NCBI RefSeq assembly: GCF_002939785.1
Contig: NZ_MDEC01000005.1
Coordinates: 169,929-233,928 of the forward strand
Source of the DNA: Xanthomonas codiaei
GTDB lineage: Bacteria; Pseudomonadota; Gammaproteobacteria; Xanthomonadales; Xanthomonadaceae
Reading direction: 5' to 3'
Length of the DNA: 64,000 nt
The position numbers and the translations under genes were made by a program. This document shows, piece after piece, positions 1-9,055 of the stretch. Within the stretch, counting starts at the first letter, position 1; each line of letters starts with the position of its first letter. The notes below the pieces were generated by a model, which was not told where the DNA came from, did not search any database, and saw only the letters and a list, made by a program, of their open reading frames with translations.

Positions 1-687
1 CGCTATTCGATCGTGCCCAACCGCGCCGGCCCGCTGGTGGTACCCGGCCTGCAGGTGGCGTGGTGGGATGTGGGTGCGGCCGCGGCCAGGACGGCAACGG
101 TGCCGGACCTGACGCTGGACGTTGCGACGGGCAGCGGTGCGTTCGCGGCGCCTGCACCTGCGCCGGCTGCAGGTCCGGCGACCGCCGGCCCTGCGCCTGC
201 AGCGGCCACCGGTGCGCTGACTGTGCAGCCGCCGCCGCAGGGGCGCCCCTGGGCGTGGATCGCTGCGGCGGCAGGCTTCGCGCTGTTGTGGGTGCTCACG
301 CTGGCATGGGCAGTACTGCGCCGAGGTGGTGCGCCGCGCCCGGCGGCCGATGCCCATGGCGCAGAGATCGCCATGCCTGGACGGCGTGCGACACACGGCG
401 TGGCCGAGTTACGCCGCGCGCTGGATGCCGGCGGGATGGACGAGGTAGCGACCGTGCTCTGCGGCATGGCTGGTGCCAACGATATCGACAGCGTGCTGGT
501 CGCCCTGGCCGATCCCGCCCAGCGCGCGGCCGTGGCGCGGATGCAGCGTGCGCGCTGGGGCGGCGACGGCGATGTGGCCGGTGCCCGCGCCGCGCTGCGC
601 GAGGCATTCGCCAAGGGGCCGCGCTGGCATCACGCAAGCGCAGCCGAGCCCGAGGTGCTGGCGCCGTTGTATCCGCCGGCGCCTTGA
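1..687 (+). CDS. BatD-like protein, C-terminal part (5' truncated by window)
   Basis: Open from the first base in frame 1, so only the last 228 residues are visible. An Ala/Pro-rich linker (about residues 45-80 of the visible part) is followed by one clear transmembrane helix (WAWIAAAAGFALLWVLTLAW), then a basic stretch and a helical cytoplasmic tail. This end-of-protein layout fits the BatD/oxygen-tolerance family, which in Bacteroides and Leptospira type operons sits with BatA/BatB von Willebrand proteins and MoxR. The other Bat genes would lie upstream, outside the window. The assignment rests on the tail architecture only, since the beta-sandwich domains are not visible. Confidence 0.6.
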   Translation, partial: RYSIVPNRAGPLVVPGLQVAWWDVGAAAARTATVPDLTLDVATGSGAFAAPAPAPAAGPATAGPAPAAATGALTVQPPPQGRPWAWIAAAAGFALLWVLTLAWAVLRRGGAPRPAADAHGAEIAMPGRRATHGVAELRRALDAGGMDEVATVLCGMAGANDIDSVLVALADPAQRAAVARMQRARWGGDGDVAGARAALREAFAKGPRWHHASAAEPEVLAPLYPPAP

Positions 688-861
688 TCGCCTGCGGGGC
701 ATCGGCATCGGCAGCGGCAGCGACGGAGGGGCACGAAACGGCGCCTCGTTGTGCATCGCCATAGCGCTTGGATCAGCGAACAACGATGATGCGGTCGCCA
801 GGCGGGCGTGGCTGGCGCTCGAAACTCGCTTCATTCATGCACTGCGCTTCTGAGCGCGTCG

Positions 862-905
862 CCACATCCATCTGGCAACCGCTCGCTGCGTTTCGCTAGC
901 CGCGC
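862..905. repeat. Half copy of the long hairpin repeat (right arm only)
   Basis: The stretch resembles the reverse complement of the left arm of the element at 11023-11167 and the right arm of the one at 48772-48914: it has CTGG, then CCGCTCGCTGCGTTT, then GCTAGCCGC. No matching left arm lies upstream, so it looks like a decayed or truncated copy. Confidence 0.5.
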
Positions 906-971
906 TTGGTTCCGGATCTCTGCTGTGTTGCCAAGGGCAAGGCATTGCGTCTGCCATTGGGCTGCATGCAG

Positions 972-1079
972 GGCCCTTGCCCGCTCACCATCGCAGGACA
1001 CGCCGCAAGTACGTCCCTGTAGGCTCTGTGGCGGCATCCATGCCGCCAAAGGTCCCGCGACGGTAAGCGGGCAAGGGCC
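972..1079 (+). repeat. Long hairpin repeat, copy A
   Basis: Arms at 972-999 and 1052-1079 are complementary with few mismatches; the left arm begins GGCCCTTGCCCGCT and the right arm ends AGCGGGCAAGGGCC. The loop contains GGCGGCATCCATGCCGCC, itself an inverted repeat. The loop matches the reverse complement of the loop in copy B (1263-1369), so the two are the same element in opposite orientation. Confidence 0.75.
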
Positions 1080-1262
1080 AGTCGCGTTGGTCGGTGTGCA
1101 TGGGCGAGCAGTGCACTACGTCGCTGTGCGATCCATGGTGCTCGCTGGCCACACCTCTCGCTTTTGCACCAACGCCTGTCTGATGCGAATGCGGATGCCT
1201 GCATCGGCATGTCAGCGCGCGCCGCGATCAGCTCTTTGAAGCAGGTGCCGACCAGTGTCACG

Positions 1263-1369
1263 GTGCGGTGTCCTTGCCGCTTGCGGGACCGTGTGGCGGC
1301 ATGGATGCCGCCACGGAGCGTCCAGGGATGGATTCACAGCGTGTCCCGCAAGCGGTGAGGGCACCGCAC
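1263..1369 (-). repeat. Long hairpin repeat, copy B (inverted relative to A)
   Basis: Arms 1263-1289 and 1343-1369 pair almost perfectly; the left arm starts GTGCGGTG and the right arm ends CACCGCAC. The loop carries the perfect palindrome GTGGCGGCATGGATGCCGCC plus AC. As RNA it would fold into a cruciform-like structure. Confidence 0.75.
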
Positions 1370-1499
1370 TCTGAACCAGCTTGGCTTTAGAGCATCGATC
1401 TGGCTTCAACGTTCACGATCTCAGCCGCAGTGGATCTGGTGGTCGCAAGTTCCAAGTGCAGTGTCAGGCACGAGCTGCAAGTCACCAATCGCCAATCGC

Positions 1500-1531
1500 A
1501 ATCTGCATGCATGCATGCATGCGTGCAGATT
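1500..1531. repeat. 32-bp palindrome built on GCAT repeats
   Basis: AATCTGCATGCATGCATGCA at the left is mirrored by TGCATGCGTGCAGATT at the right, a near-perfect palindrome with one mismatch. It lies 240 bases upstream of the symporter start. It may be a cruciform-forming or slippage-prone site; no known operator is recognised. Confidence 0.6.
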
Positions 1532-1771
1532 GCCGCAAGCACTCGACGACTCCACCCACCAACGCGGTGCTGCAGCACGCGAATCGCTCTTTTTACTCCG
1601 AGCCAAACACCGGCCTCACCCGGCAGTCTGCCCGCGATCAGTGTCTTGCAGTTGCACCGCTCGCACCTGTCCTCGCAAGGCAGACCTACCCGCGGGCAGC
1701 CGCAGCGCGGCGTGGCCGCCTCGATGGCAATGTTAAGCTGCGGTCTTTGTGTTCACACCAAGGCCGACCAG

Positions 1772-3052
1772 ATGACTGCATCCCCAGCCGCACGCCGCCC
1801 GGGCCTTCCCCTGCATTGGAAGATGGGTATTGGCTTTGCCGTGGGCCTGGTGCTGGGTCTGGCGGTCTACTACCTGGCCGGCAGCGACGCCGACTGGGTG
1901 CGCCTGGCGACCAGGTACGTCACCACGCCGTTCTCGCAGGTCTTCCTCAATCTGATCTTCATGCTGATCGTGCCGCTGCTGTTTTCGGCATTGGTGATGG
2001 GCATCTCCGACATGGGCGACATTCGCGCGCTGGGGCGCGTGGGTTGGCGCACGCTGGGCTACACCGTGGTGCTGTCCGGCATCGCGGTGCTGCTGGGCCT
2101 GGTGCTGGTCAACGCGCTCAAGCCCGGTGCGGGGGTGGACCCGCAACTGGCCAATCAGCTGATCCAGCAGAACGCCGAGCGCACCCGCGAGATCATTTCC
2201 AGCTCCGGCACCCAGCCGCAGGGCATGGACATGCTGCTGTCGATCGTGCCCAGCAACGTGATCGCCGCCGCGTCCAGCAATGGCGCGATCCTGTCGCTGA
2301 TGTTCTTCGCGGTGATGTTTGGCGTGGGCATGGTGCTGACCGCCGACGAAAAGGTCGCCACGCTGCGGCGCGGGATCGAAGGCGTCTTCGAGATCTCGAT
2401 GACCCTGATCGGCCTGGTGATCCGCCTGGCCCCGTATGCGGTGGCCTGCTTCATGTTCAACCTGGCCGCGCTGTTCGGCTTCGATCTGTTGATCCGCCTG
2501 GGCGCCTATGTGGGCGTGGTGGTGCTGGCGTTGGGGCTGCACATGGTGGTGAGCTACGGATTGGCAGTGAAGTTCGCCGGGCGTTCGCCGCTGGGCTTCT
2601 TCCGGCAGACCCAGGAGGCCACGTTGATGGCCTTCTCCACGGCCTCCAGCAACGCCACCCTGCCAACCGCCCTGCGCGTGGCCGACGAGATGGGGCTGCC
2701 GCCGCGGGTGTCGCGCTTCGTGCTGACGGTGGGCGCTACCGCCAACCAGAACGGCACCGCGCTGTTCGAGGGCGTGACGGTGATCTTCCTGGCGCAGTTC
2801 TTCAACGTGGACCTGAGCCTCGGCCAGCAGTTCATGGTGATGCTGGTCTGCATCCTGGGCGGCATCGGCACCGCCGGCGTGCCGTCCGGCTCGCTGCCGG
2901 TGGTGGCGCTGATCTGTGCCATGGTGGGGGTCAACCCGGTGGGCATCGGCATGATCCTGGGCGTCAATCACTTCCTGGACATGTGCCGCACCGCGCTCAA
3001 TGTCACGGGCGATCTGGCGCTGACCACCCTGGTGGCCAAGGGCGAAGAGTAG
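1772..3052 (+). CDS. Dicarboxylate/amino acid:cation symporter (SDF family)
   Basis: A 426-residue inner-membrane secondary transporter of the SDF family (GltP/DctA), which imports C4-dicarboxylates or glutamate with H+ or Na+. It has the N-terminal helices, the serine-rich re-entrant loop (STASSNATLPTAL, about residues 288-300), the TM7 signature ANQNGTALFEG and the second hairpin GIGTAGVPSGS followed by the TM8 motif around VNHFLDMCRTALNVTGD. I chose ATG 1772 because homologues begin shortly before the first helix; ATG 1724 is in frame but has no obvious ribosome site. It stands alone between repeat-rich gaps. Substrate cannot be fixed from sequence. Confidence 0.9.
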   Translation: MTASPAARRPGLPLHWKMGIGFAVGLVLGLAVYYLAGSDADWVRLATRYVTTPFSQVFLNLIFMLIVPLLFSALVMGISDMGDIRALGRVGWRTLGYTVVLSGIAVLLGLVLVNALKPGAGVDPQLANQLIQQNAERTREIISSSGTQPQGMDMLLSIVPSNVIAAASSNGAILSLMFFAVMFGVGMVLTADEKVATLRRGIEGVFEISMTLIGLVIRLAPYAVACFMFNLAALFGFDLLIRLGAYVGVVVLALGLHMVVSYGLAVKFAGRSPLGFFRQTQEATLMAFSTASSNATLPTALRVADEMGLPPRVSRFVLTVGATANQNGTALFEGVTVIFLAQFFNVDLSLGQQFMVMLVCILGGIGTAGVPSGSLPVVALICAMVGVNPVGIGMILGVNHFLDMCRTALNVTGDLALTTLVAKGEE

Positions 3053-3190
3053 GGATGCGGGATTTGGGATTGGGGATTGGGGATTCGGTAAAGCGATTGT
3101 TGCGCGCGTGTCGCTCCAGGACCTTGCGCATGAAGGCCAGGCTCTACCGCTTTTACCAATCCCCGCTCCCGACTCCCCAATCCCGGCCCC
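3052..3190. repeat. GGGATTC-family inverted-repeat element, copy R1
   Basis: The left arm (about 3052-3094) is a run of GGGAT-based units ending GGTAAAGCG. The right arm (about 3148-3187) begins CCGCTTTTACC and continues as ATCCC-based units. The arms are complementary around a middle of about 55 nt. It starts on the symporter stop codon, so it may act as a 3' stabilising hairpin or terminator for that gene. Confidence 0.65.
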
Positions 3191-3261
3191 ACTAACACGG
3201 TGTGTGGGAGAATAAGGCTCTCCGCTTCCAGCGGTGTTCCCCTCCGCTTCCATAGACGCTC

Positions 3262-5262
3262 ATGACCCAGCCCACCCGCCGCCAGCTGGCCAACGCCATC
3301 CGTTTTCTTGCCGCAGATGCGGTCGAAGCCGCCAAGTCCGGCCACCCCGGCATGCCCATGGGCATGGCCGATATCGCCGAAGTGCTGTGGAACGACTTCT
3401 ACCGGCACAACCCGAACAACCCGCAGTGGTTCAATCGCGACCGTTTCGTGCTGTCCAACGGGCATGGGTCGATGTTGCAGTACGCCTTGCTGCACCTGTC
3501 CGGCTATGACCTGCCGATCGAGCAACTCAAGCAGTTCCGCCAGCTGCACAGCAAGACCGCCGGCCACCCGGAACGCAGCGAAACCCCCGGGGTGGAGACC
3601 ACCACCGGACCGCTCGGCCAGGGCTTTGCCAATGCAGTCGGGTTCGCGCTGGCCGAGAAGTTGCTGGCGCAGCGCTACAACCGCCCCGAGCTGGAGATCG
3701 TCGATCACCGCACTTGGGTGTTCATGGGCGACGGCTGCCTGATGGAAGGCATTTCGCACGAAGCCGCCTCGCTGGCCGGCACCTGGGGCCTGGGTAAGCT
3801 GGTCGCGTTCTGGGACAACAACCAGATCTCCATCGACGGCAACACCGCCGGCTGGTTCAGCGACGACACCCCGGCGCGTTTCGAAGCCTATGGCTGGCAC
3901 GTGATTCGCGACGTGGACGGGCATGACGCCGACAAGATCAAGGCCGCCATCGAGGCGGCGCTGGACAACGGCGACAAGCCCACCCTGATCTGCTGCCGCA
4001 CCAAGATCGGTTTCGGTGCGCCGACCAAGGCCGGCAAGGAGTCCTCGCACGGCGCACCGCTGGGCAAGGACGAGCTGGAAGGCGCGCGCAAGGCGCTGGA
4101 ATGGCCGTATGGCCCGTTCGAGATTCCCGAAGAGATCTACGCCGGCTGGCGTGCCGGCGGCACCGGCACGCTGCGCCAGGCCGAATGGGAGCAGCTGTTC
4201 GACAAGTACGCCAAGCAGTACGCCAGCGAGGCCGACGAGCTGACCCGCCGCTCGCATGGCGAGTTGCCTGCCGACTTCATCGCCAAGGCCGATGCCTACA
4301 TCGCCAAGGCGCAGGAAGAAGGCCAGACCATCGCCTCGCGCAAGGCCTCGCAGCTGGCCATCGAGGCGTTTGCGCCGCTGCTGCCCGAGCTGATCGGCGG
4401 CTCGGCGGACCTGGCGCATTCCAACCTGACCCTGTGGAAGGCCAGCAAGTCGGTGGCTACCGACGACCCGGACGCCAATTACGTGTATTACGGCGTGCGC
4501 GAGTTCGGCATGACCGCCATTGCCAATGGCCTGGCGCTGCATGGCGGCTTCATTCCGTTCGACGCCACCTTCCTGGTGTTCAGCGATTACGCCCGCAACG
4601 GCGTGCGCATGAGCGCATTGAACCCGGCGCATGCCATCCACGTGTACACGCACGACTCGATCGGCCTGGGCGAAGACGGTCCGACCCACCAGCCGGTGGA
4701 ACACCTGGCCTCGCTGCGCTACATCCCCAACAACGATGTCTGGCGCCCGGGCGATGCGGTGGAATCGGCGGTGAGCTGGAAGGCTGCGATCACCCGCAAG
4801 GACGGTCCGAGCTGCCTGATCTTCAGCCGCCAAAACCTGCAGCACCAGCCGCGCAGCGCCGAGCAGATCAAGCTGATCGAACGCGGTGGCTACGTGCTGG
4901 CCGATGCCGAGGGTGGCACGCCGGACGTGATCCTGATCGGTACCGGGTCCGAAGTGGGCCTGGCGGTGGAGGCCAAGAAGACGCTGGATGCGGCCGGCAT
5001 CAAGACGCGTGTGGTGTCGATGCCGTCCACCGATGTGTTCGATCGCCAGGACGCGGCGTACCGTGAGTCGGTGTTGCCCAATGCGGTGCGCAAGCGCGTG
5101 GCAGTGGAAGCGGGCGTGACCGGCTTCTGGCGCAAGTACGTGGGCCTGGATGGCGATGTCGTCGGCATCGACACCTTCGGCGCCTCGGCACCGGCCGATC
5201 AGCTGTACGCGTACTTCAAGATCACCGCCGAGCACGTGGTTGCGGCAGCCAAGGGGCTGTAA
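3262..5262 (+). CDS. tkt: Transketolase
   Basis: A 666-residue thiamine-diphosphate enzyme that moves two-carbon ketol units between sugar phosphates in the pentose phosphate pathway. Full-length for the family. Visible motifs: GHPGMPMG near the N terminus, the ThDP/metal motif [14 protein letters not shown] followed by DNNQISIDG, and the pyrimidine domain around [23 protein letters not shown] 3262 gives the usual start ([14 protein letters not shown]). The bases in front of it (CCGCTTCCATAGACGCTC) contain no purine-rich ribosome site, so initiation may depend on a short or weak leader. A strong intrinsic terminator follows. Confidence 0.97.
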   Translation: MTQPTRRQLANAIRFLAADAVEAAKSGHPGMPMGMADIAEVLWNDFYRHNPNNPQWFNRDRFVLSNGHGSMLQYALLHLSGYDLPIEQLKQFRQLHSKTAGHPERSETPGVETTTGPLGQGFANAVGFALAEKLLAQRYNRPELEIVDHRTWVFMGDGCLMEGISHEAASLAGTWGLGKLVAFWDNNQISIDGNTAGWFSDDTPARFEAYGWHVIRDVDGHDADKIKAAIEAALDNGDKPTLICCRTKIGFGAPTKAGKESSHGAPLGKDELEGARKALEWPYGPFEIPEEIYAGWRAGGTGTLRQAEWEQLFDKYAKQYASEADELTRRSHGELPADFIAKADAYIAKAQEEGQTIASRKASQLAIEAFAPLLPELIGGSADLAHSNLTLWKASKSVATDDPDANYVYYGVREFGMTAIANGLALHGGFIPFDATFLVFSDYARNGVRMSALNPAHAIHVYTHDSIGLGEDGPTHQPVEHLASLRYIPNNDVWRPGDAVESAVSWKAAITRKDGPSCLIFSRQNLQHQPRSAEQIKLIERGGYVLADAEGGTPDVILIGTGSEVGLAVEAKKTLDAAGIKTRVVSMPSTDVFDRQDAAYRESVLPNAVRKRVAVEAGVTGFWRKYVGLDGDVVGIDTFGASAPADQLYAYFKITAEHVVAAAKGL

Positions 5263-5283
5263 CGCCTTGCGTGGTGCTTGAAA

Positions 5284-5312
5284 GAAAAAGCCGGCGAAAG
5301 CCGGCTTTTTTG
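5284..5312 (+). terminator. Rho-independent terminator of tkt
   Basis: GCCGGC (5290-5295), GAAA loop, GCCGGC (5300-5305), extended by flanking A/T pairing and a run of T. It lies 22 bases after the tkt stop. The A-run on the left means it could also work for the convergent peptidase gene on the other strand. Confidence 0.92.
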
Positions 5313-5368
5313 TTGGAAATCGCGAGCGATGCGCGGTCCGTCATCGTTCAACGGACGCATCGCGTGTT

Positions 5369-6406
5369 TCAGTGCGCCTCGTTGGCCAGCGCCGCTGCAC
5401 GGATCCTGGTCAGCACCTTCAGTTGTGCGTCCATCATCGGCGGATTGGGATCGTGTCCTGTGCGTGGCAGCAGGATAAATTCCTTGCTCGGAGCAGAAAG
5501 ACCATCGAAATAGGCTTTGCTGATGTGCGCCGGAGTGACCAGATCCTGTTCGCCCTGAATCAGATAGATCGGCATGGCGAACTGTGGCCCGAGTGCGCGC
5601 AGATCGATCTGCGGACCCATGCCGTCGCCTGCCAGCCCGACGAACTGCAGGAAGGAATAGTCTTCTCCGGCCTCATAGGCTGCGCGGTAGTCGGGCGTGT
5701 CGTACTCCGCTGCGAAGGTGAACCAATCTTCTGGTGCCGGGTCGGTACTCAGGGCTTCGTATTTGCGCGTGATGCGCCGCAGGATTCCGAAGTTGCGTGG
5801 GTTGGTCCATGGCGGCGGGCCGATCTTCTCCAGCTTGCCGATCGCATCCGCATCGCTGGCTGCCGGGGCCAGGCTCAGCGTCTTGGCGTAGCTCGACGCC
5901 ATGTCGTCCTGGTAATTGACCAGCTGCGCCGTGCCGACATACGCGTGGAACAGGTCCGGATTTGCCTTGGCGATAGTGACCGACAGTGCCGAGCCCCACG
6001 ACCCGCCCATCAGGATGAGCTTGGGTTTGCCCAGCCGCTGCGAGGCATAGCGTGCGACCTCGCTGCCGTCCTGGGTCAGCCGCTGCATGGTCAGCGGCTC
6101 GCCGTCGGCAGGTTTGCTTGCCGCATAGGTCTTGCCGGAGCCGCGTTGGTCCCACTGCACTATGGTGAAATCGCGCGTCCAGCTGCCGAACAGGCGATGC
6201 GCGAACGGCGTGTTGGGGTTGCCCGGCCCGCCATGGACGATCAGCACCACTGGATTGCGGCAGTCCTGGCTCTCGATCGTGACCCATTGCTGGATGCCTC
6301 CAATCTGCACAAGACCTGCCTCGTGTATGGCGTTGCCGGGTCCCCGGCAAGCGTCATGCAACGGCGTTTTTCCAGACTCCGCAGCACTCACTGCCGGCGC
6401 GCACAC
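5369..6406 (-). CDS. Prolyl aminopeptidase-like alpha/beta hydrolase (peptidase S33), exported
   Basis: The called frame gives 345 residues. Family features: oxyanion motif HGGPGNPNTPF, WDQRGSGKT, nucleophile elbow GGSWGSALS, and the late Asp/His region (QGEQDLVTP, RTGHDPNPP). Such enzymes release N-terminal proline or other small residues. The GTG at 6406 starts inside a signal peptide: the frame upstream reads LAIALLLVCAPAVSA and ends at a TGA without an ATG. An ATG AAG AAA at 6443 lies in another frame; removing one base after it would give a textbook signal peptide. So either a 1-nt frameshift or a non-standard start exists. Confidence 0.8.
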   Translation of the reverse strand: MCAPAVSAAESGKTPLHDACRGPGNAIHEAGLVQIGGIQQWVTIESQDCRNPVVLIVHGGPGNPNTPFAHRLFGSWTRDFTIVQWDQRGSGKTYAASKPADGEPLTMQRLTQDGSEVARYASQRLGKPKLILMGGSWGSALSVTIAKANPDLFHAYVGTAQLVNYQDDMASSYAKTLSLAPAASDADAIGKLEKIGPPPWTNPRNFGILRRITRKYEALSTDPAPEDWFTFAAEYDTPDYRAAYEAGEDYSFLQFVGLAGDGMGPQIDLRALGPQFAMPIYLIQGEQDLVTPAHISKAYFDGLSAPSKEFILLPRTGHDPNPPMMDAQLKVLTRIRAAALANEAH

Positions 6407-6747
6407 CAGTAGTAGGGCAATGGCTAACCCAGTATTTCTTCATTATTTGATTCCCATCGTAGTGCGTTGCGTCATTGCATCAGCCACCTGTTCAGCAGCT
6501 CCCGCTCCGAGTGTCGCGTCTATGCGAGCTCGGCTGCAATGGCTGCAGTTGGACCTGACGCGACTTCCACTTTGGTAGCGCTCGCTTGTATCAAGCAGTG
6601 CTAAACAGTGGCAATCCGGCTATTTAAAATGTGAATCATTCCCATTAAAATGGTGCGCTGCCGCGCTTGCGTGGCGCGTCCTCCCCCTTTGTTCGCCGTC
6701 CGGCACTGCCGTGATGGATGCCCTCGACTGTCTGTACCGGAGCTGTG
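6407..6747. other. Divergent intergenic region before the siderophore receptor
   Basis: It separates the minus-strand peptidase from the plus-strand receptor. It contains the presumed frameshifted peptidase start (6443) and a Fur-box-like site at 6628-6646 next to an AT-rich stretch (TATTTAAAAT). Nothing else is recognised. Confidence 0.6.
6628..6646 (+). promoter_or_regulatory. Fur-box-like operator
   Basis: AATGTGAATCATTCCCATT resembles the 19-bp Fur consensus GATAATGATAATCATTATC, with the best agreement in the central AATCATT. It overlaps an AT-rich likely -10 region about 100 bases before the TonB siderophore receptor, which is where iron-responsive repression would be expected. Confidence 0.55.
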
Positions 6748-8934
6748 ATGAATCGTCCTACCGTAATGCGTCTTCTTCCCATTGCGCTGCGCCCGCGCGC
6801 GCTGTCGCATGCGGTGTTTGCCGCGCTGTGCACCTTGTCGGCAGGGCAGGCGATGGCCGAAACGCCGGCCGGCGATGCGGAGGTCACCACCCTGGATCGG
6901 CTCAATGTGCAGGGCGAGCAGGTCAAGGGCTACACGGTGGAAAAGACCACCGCCGGCACGCGCATGAATCTGTCGCTGCGCGAGATTCCGCAGTCGGTCA
7001 CGGTGGTCACGCGCGAGCGCATGGACGACCAGAACCTGCAGAGCATCACCGACGTGCTCAACAACGTCTCCGGCATTTCGGTCGCGCAGAGCGACAGCGA
7101 GCGGCTGGAGTTCTACGCGCGCGGTTTCTACATCGACAACTACCAGTTCGACGGCATTCCGGCCTACATGGAGCAGGCCTGGAGCTATGGCGACTCGGCG
7201 CTGGACGTGGCGTTGTACGACCGTGTGGAAGTGGTGCGTGGCGCCACCGGCTTGTTGACCGGCTCGGGCAACCCGTCGGCATCGATCAACCTGGTGCGCA
7301 AGCATGCGGTGAGCCGCGACTTCACCGGCACCGTGTCGGTGGGTGGTGGCGACTTCAACAAGACCCGCAGCGTGGCCGATGTCACCGTGCCGCTGAGCCC
7401 CGAAGGCACCGTGCGTGCACGTGTGGTCGGCGTGTATCAGGACGGCGAGTCGGACATGGATCGCTACAACCTGCGCAAGAAGATTGGCTCGGCGATCATC
7501 GACGCCGACCTCACCGACAGCACCCTGCTGAGCGTGGGCTACGAATACCAGAAGAAGGAATCGGACGACGTCACCTGGGGCGGCTTCCCGCTGTTCTTCA
7601 GCGATGGCAGCCGTACCAACTACGATCGCTCGTTCAACCCGGCCACCGACTGGACCTTCTGGGATACGCGTCTGCAGCGCACCTTCGCCAGCCTGCAGCA
7701 GAGCTTCGACAGCGGCTGGATGCTCAAGGCCAACGTGAGCCACGAGAAGACCGAAGTGGCCAACCATCTGTTCTATCCGTTCTACACGATCTTCGGTTTC
7801 GACCGTGCCACCGGCGGCGGCGTGGTGCCGTATTCGGGCAACTATCAGACCGAGCGCAAGGCCGATGGCGCCGATGTCTACGCAGAAGGTCCGTTCCAGC
7901 TGTTCGGCCGCGAGCATCAGCTGGTGGCCGGCGCCAGCTACAACCGCCGCGAGTACGCCAACAATGGCACCTTCGATTTCCCGGCACCGCTGACCAGCTA
8001 TTTCGGCTGGAACGGTGCCTATCCGGAGCCGAACTGGAGCCCGTTGTTGCTGCAGAGCGACGGCACCATCGAGCAGAAGGCCGCTTATGTGGCAGCACGC
8101 TTTTCGCTGGCCGATCCATTGAAGCTGTTGGTGGGCGCGCGCTACACCGATTGGCAGATCGATGGCAGAAACCTCGATTTCGCCACCCAGCAGCTGGTGC
8201 CGTTCTCCGACACCCAGACCGAAGTGACCCCGTATGCCGGCCTGGTCTACGACATCAACGATGTATGGTCGACCTATGTCAGCTACACCGAGATCTTCAA
8301 CCCGCAAACCCTGCGCGATGCCAACGGCGGCTACCTGGACCCGTTGAGCGGCAAGGGCTACGAAGCCGGCGTCAAGGCCGCGTGGTTCGATGATCAGCTC
8401 AATGCCTCGCTGGCCCTGTTCCGCATCGAGCAGGACAACCTGGGTGTGGCCACCGGCGGTTTCGTTCCGGGCAGCAGCGAGTCTGCTTACGAAGCTGCAA
8501 ATGGCGTGGTCAGCGAAGGTTTCGATTTCGAGCTTTCCGGTCGCCTGACCGCCGGCTGGAACGCCACGTTTGGCGCGTCCCATTACACCGCGCGCGACGA
8601 CAACGGCACTTCGATCAACACCCATCTGCCGCGCACCACCATCAAGCTGTTCAACAGCTACACGCCGCAGGGAGCGTGGAGCGACCTAACCGTTGGCGCT
8701 GGCGTCAACTGGCAGAACCGTTCGTATTACGTGGACCCGGTGTACGGCATCTTCCAGCAGAGCGCCTATGCCCTGGTGAGCGCATTCGCACGTTACCGCC
8801 TGTCGCCGCAGTTCTCGGTGCAACTCAATGTCGACAACCTGCTCGACAAGCGCTACTACGCACAGTTCAACGGCGGCTACGGCGCATGGGGCGCGTCGCG
8901 CAACGGCATGCTGACCTTCAACTATACCTTCTGA
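6748..8934 (+). CDS. TonB-dependent siderophore receptor (ferric-siderophore uptake)
   Basis: A 728-residue outer-membrane gated barrel. The N terminus is a signal peptide ending AGQAMA, followed by a plug domain (LREIPQSVTVVTRERMDDQN, then the VEVVRGATGLLTGSGNPS motif typical of FpvA/FhuE-type receptors) and a 22-strand barrel ending in the aromatic terminus MLTFNYTF. ATG 6748 is preceded by GGAG at a good distance; an in-frame start at 6718 would add ten unlikely residues. A Fur-like site lies upstream and a terminator downstream, so it is a single-gene unit. The siderophore cannot be named from sequence. Confidence 0.92.
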   Translation: MNRPTVMRLLPIALRPRALSHAVFAALCTLSAGQAMAETPAGDAEVTTLDRLNVQGEQVKGYTVEKTTAGTRMNLSLREIPQSVTVVTRERMDDQNLQSITDVLNNVSGISVAQSDSERLEFYARGFYIDNYQFDGIPAYMEQAWSYGDSALDVALYDRVEVVRGATGLLTGSGNPSASINLVRKHAVSRDFTGTVSVGGGDFNKTRSVADVTVPLSPEGTVRARVVGVYQDGESDMDRYNLRKKIGSAIIDADLTDSTLLSVGYEYQKKESDDVTWGGFPLFFSDGSRTNYDRSFNPATDWTFWDTRLQRTFASLQQSFDSGWMLKANVSHEKTEVANHLFYPFYTIFGFDRATGGGVVPYSGNYQTERKADGADVYAEGPFQLFGREHQLVAGASYNRREYANNGTFDFPAPLTSYFGWNGAYPEPNWSPLLLQSDGTIEQKAAYVAARFSLADPLKLLVGARYTDWQIDGRNLDFATQQLVPFSDTQTEVTPYAGLVYDINDVWSTYVSYTEIFNPQTLRDANGGYLDPLSGKGYEAGVKAAWFDDQLNASLALFRIEQDNLGVATGGFVPGSSESAYEAANGVVSEGFDFELSGRLTAGWNATFGASHYTARDDNGTSINTHLPRTTIKLFNSYTPQGAWSDLTVGAGVNWQNRSYYVDPVYGIFQQSAYALVSAFARYRLSPQFSVQLNVDNLLDKRYYAQFNGGYGAWGASRNGMLTFNYTF

Positions 8935-8979
8935 GGAAACACGGCATCGGGCGTCTGTGACGCCCAATGCGTGAAACCG

Positions 8980-9015
8980 GCACAGGCGTCCTGCCAAGGG
9001 GGCCTGTGCTTTTTT
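8980..9015 (+). terminator. Rho-independent terminator of the siderophore receptor
   Basis: GCACAGGC (8980-8987) pairs with GCCTGTGC (9002-9009), followed by TTTTTT. It lies 45 bases after the receptor stop and before the convergent LysR gene. Confidence 0.88.
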
Positions 9016-9055
9016 GTTGGCCTGCGCTGTTGCCGCGCGCAGACATGACGGTCGA

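Larger units (their letters stand above)
688..1771. other. 1.08 kb gene-free region rich in hairpin repeats
   Basis: No open frame here looks like a real protein: the frames are short, overlapping and arginine/alanine-rich. The region holds a half copy of a long hairpin repeat (862-905), two inverted copies of a roughly 107-bp hairpin element (972-1079 and 1263-1369), and a 32-bp GCAT-rich palindrome (1500-1531). The promoter of the symporter gene presumably lies in the last 200 bases, but I see no convincing -35/-10 pair. Confidence 0.7.
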
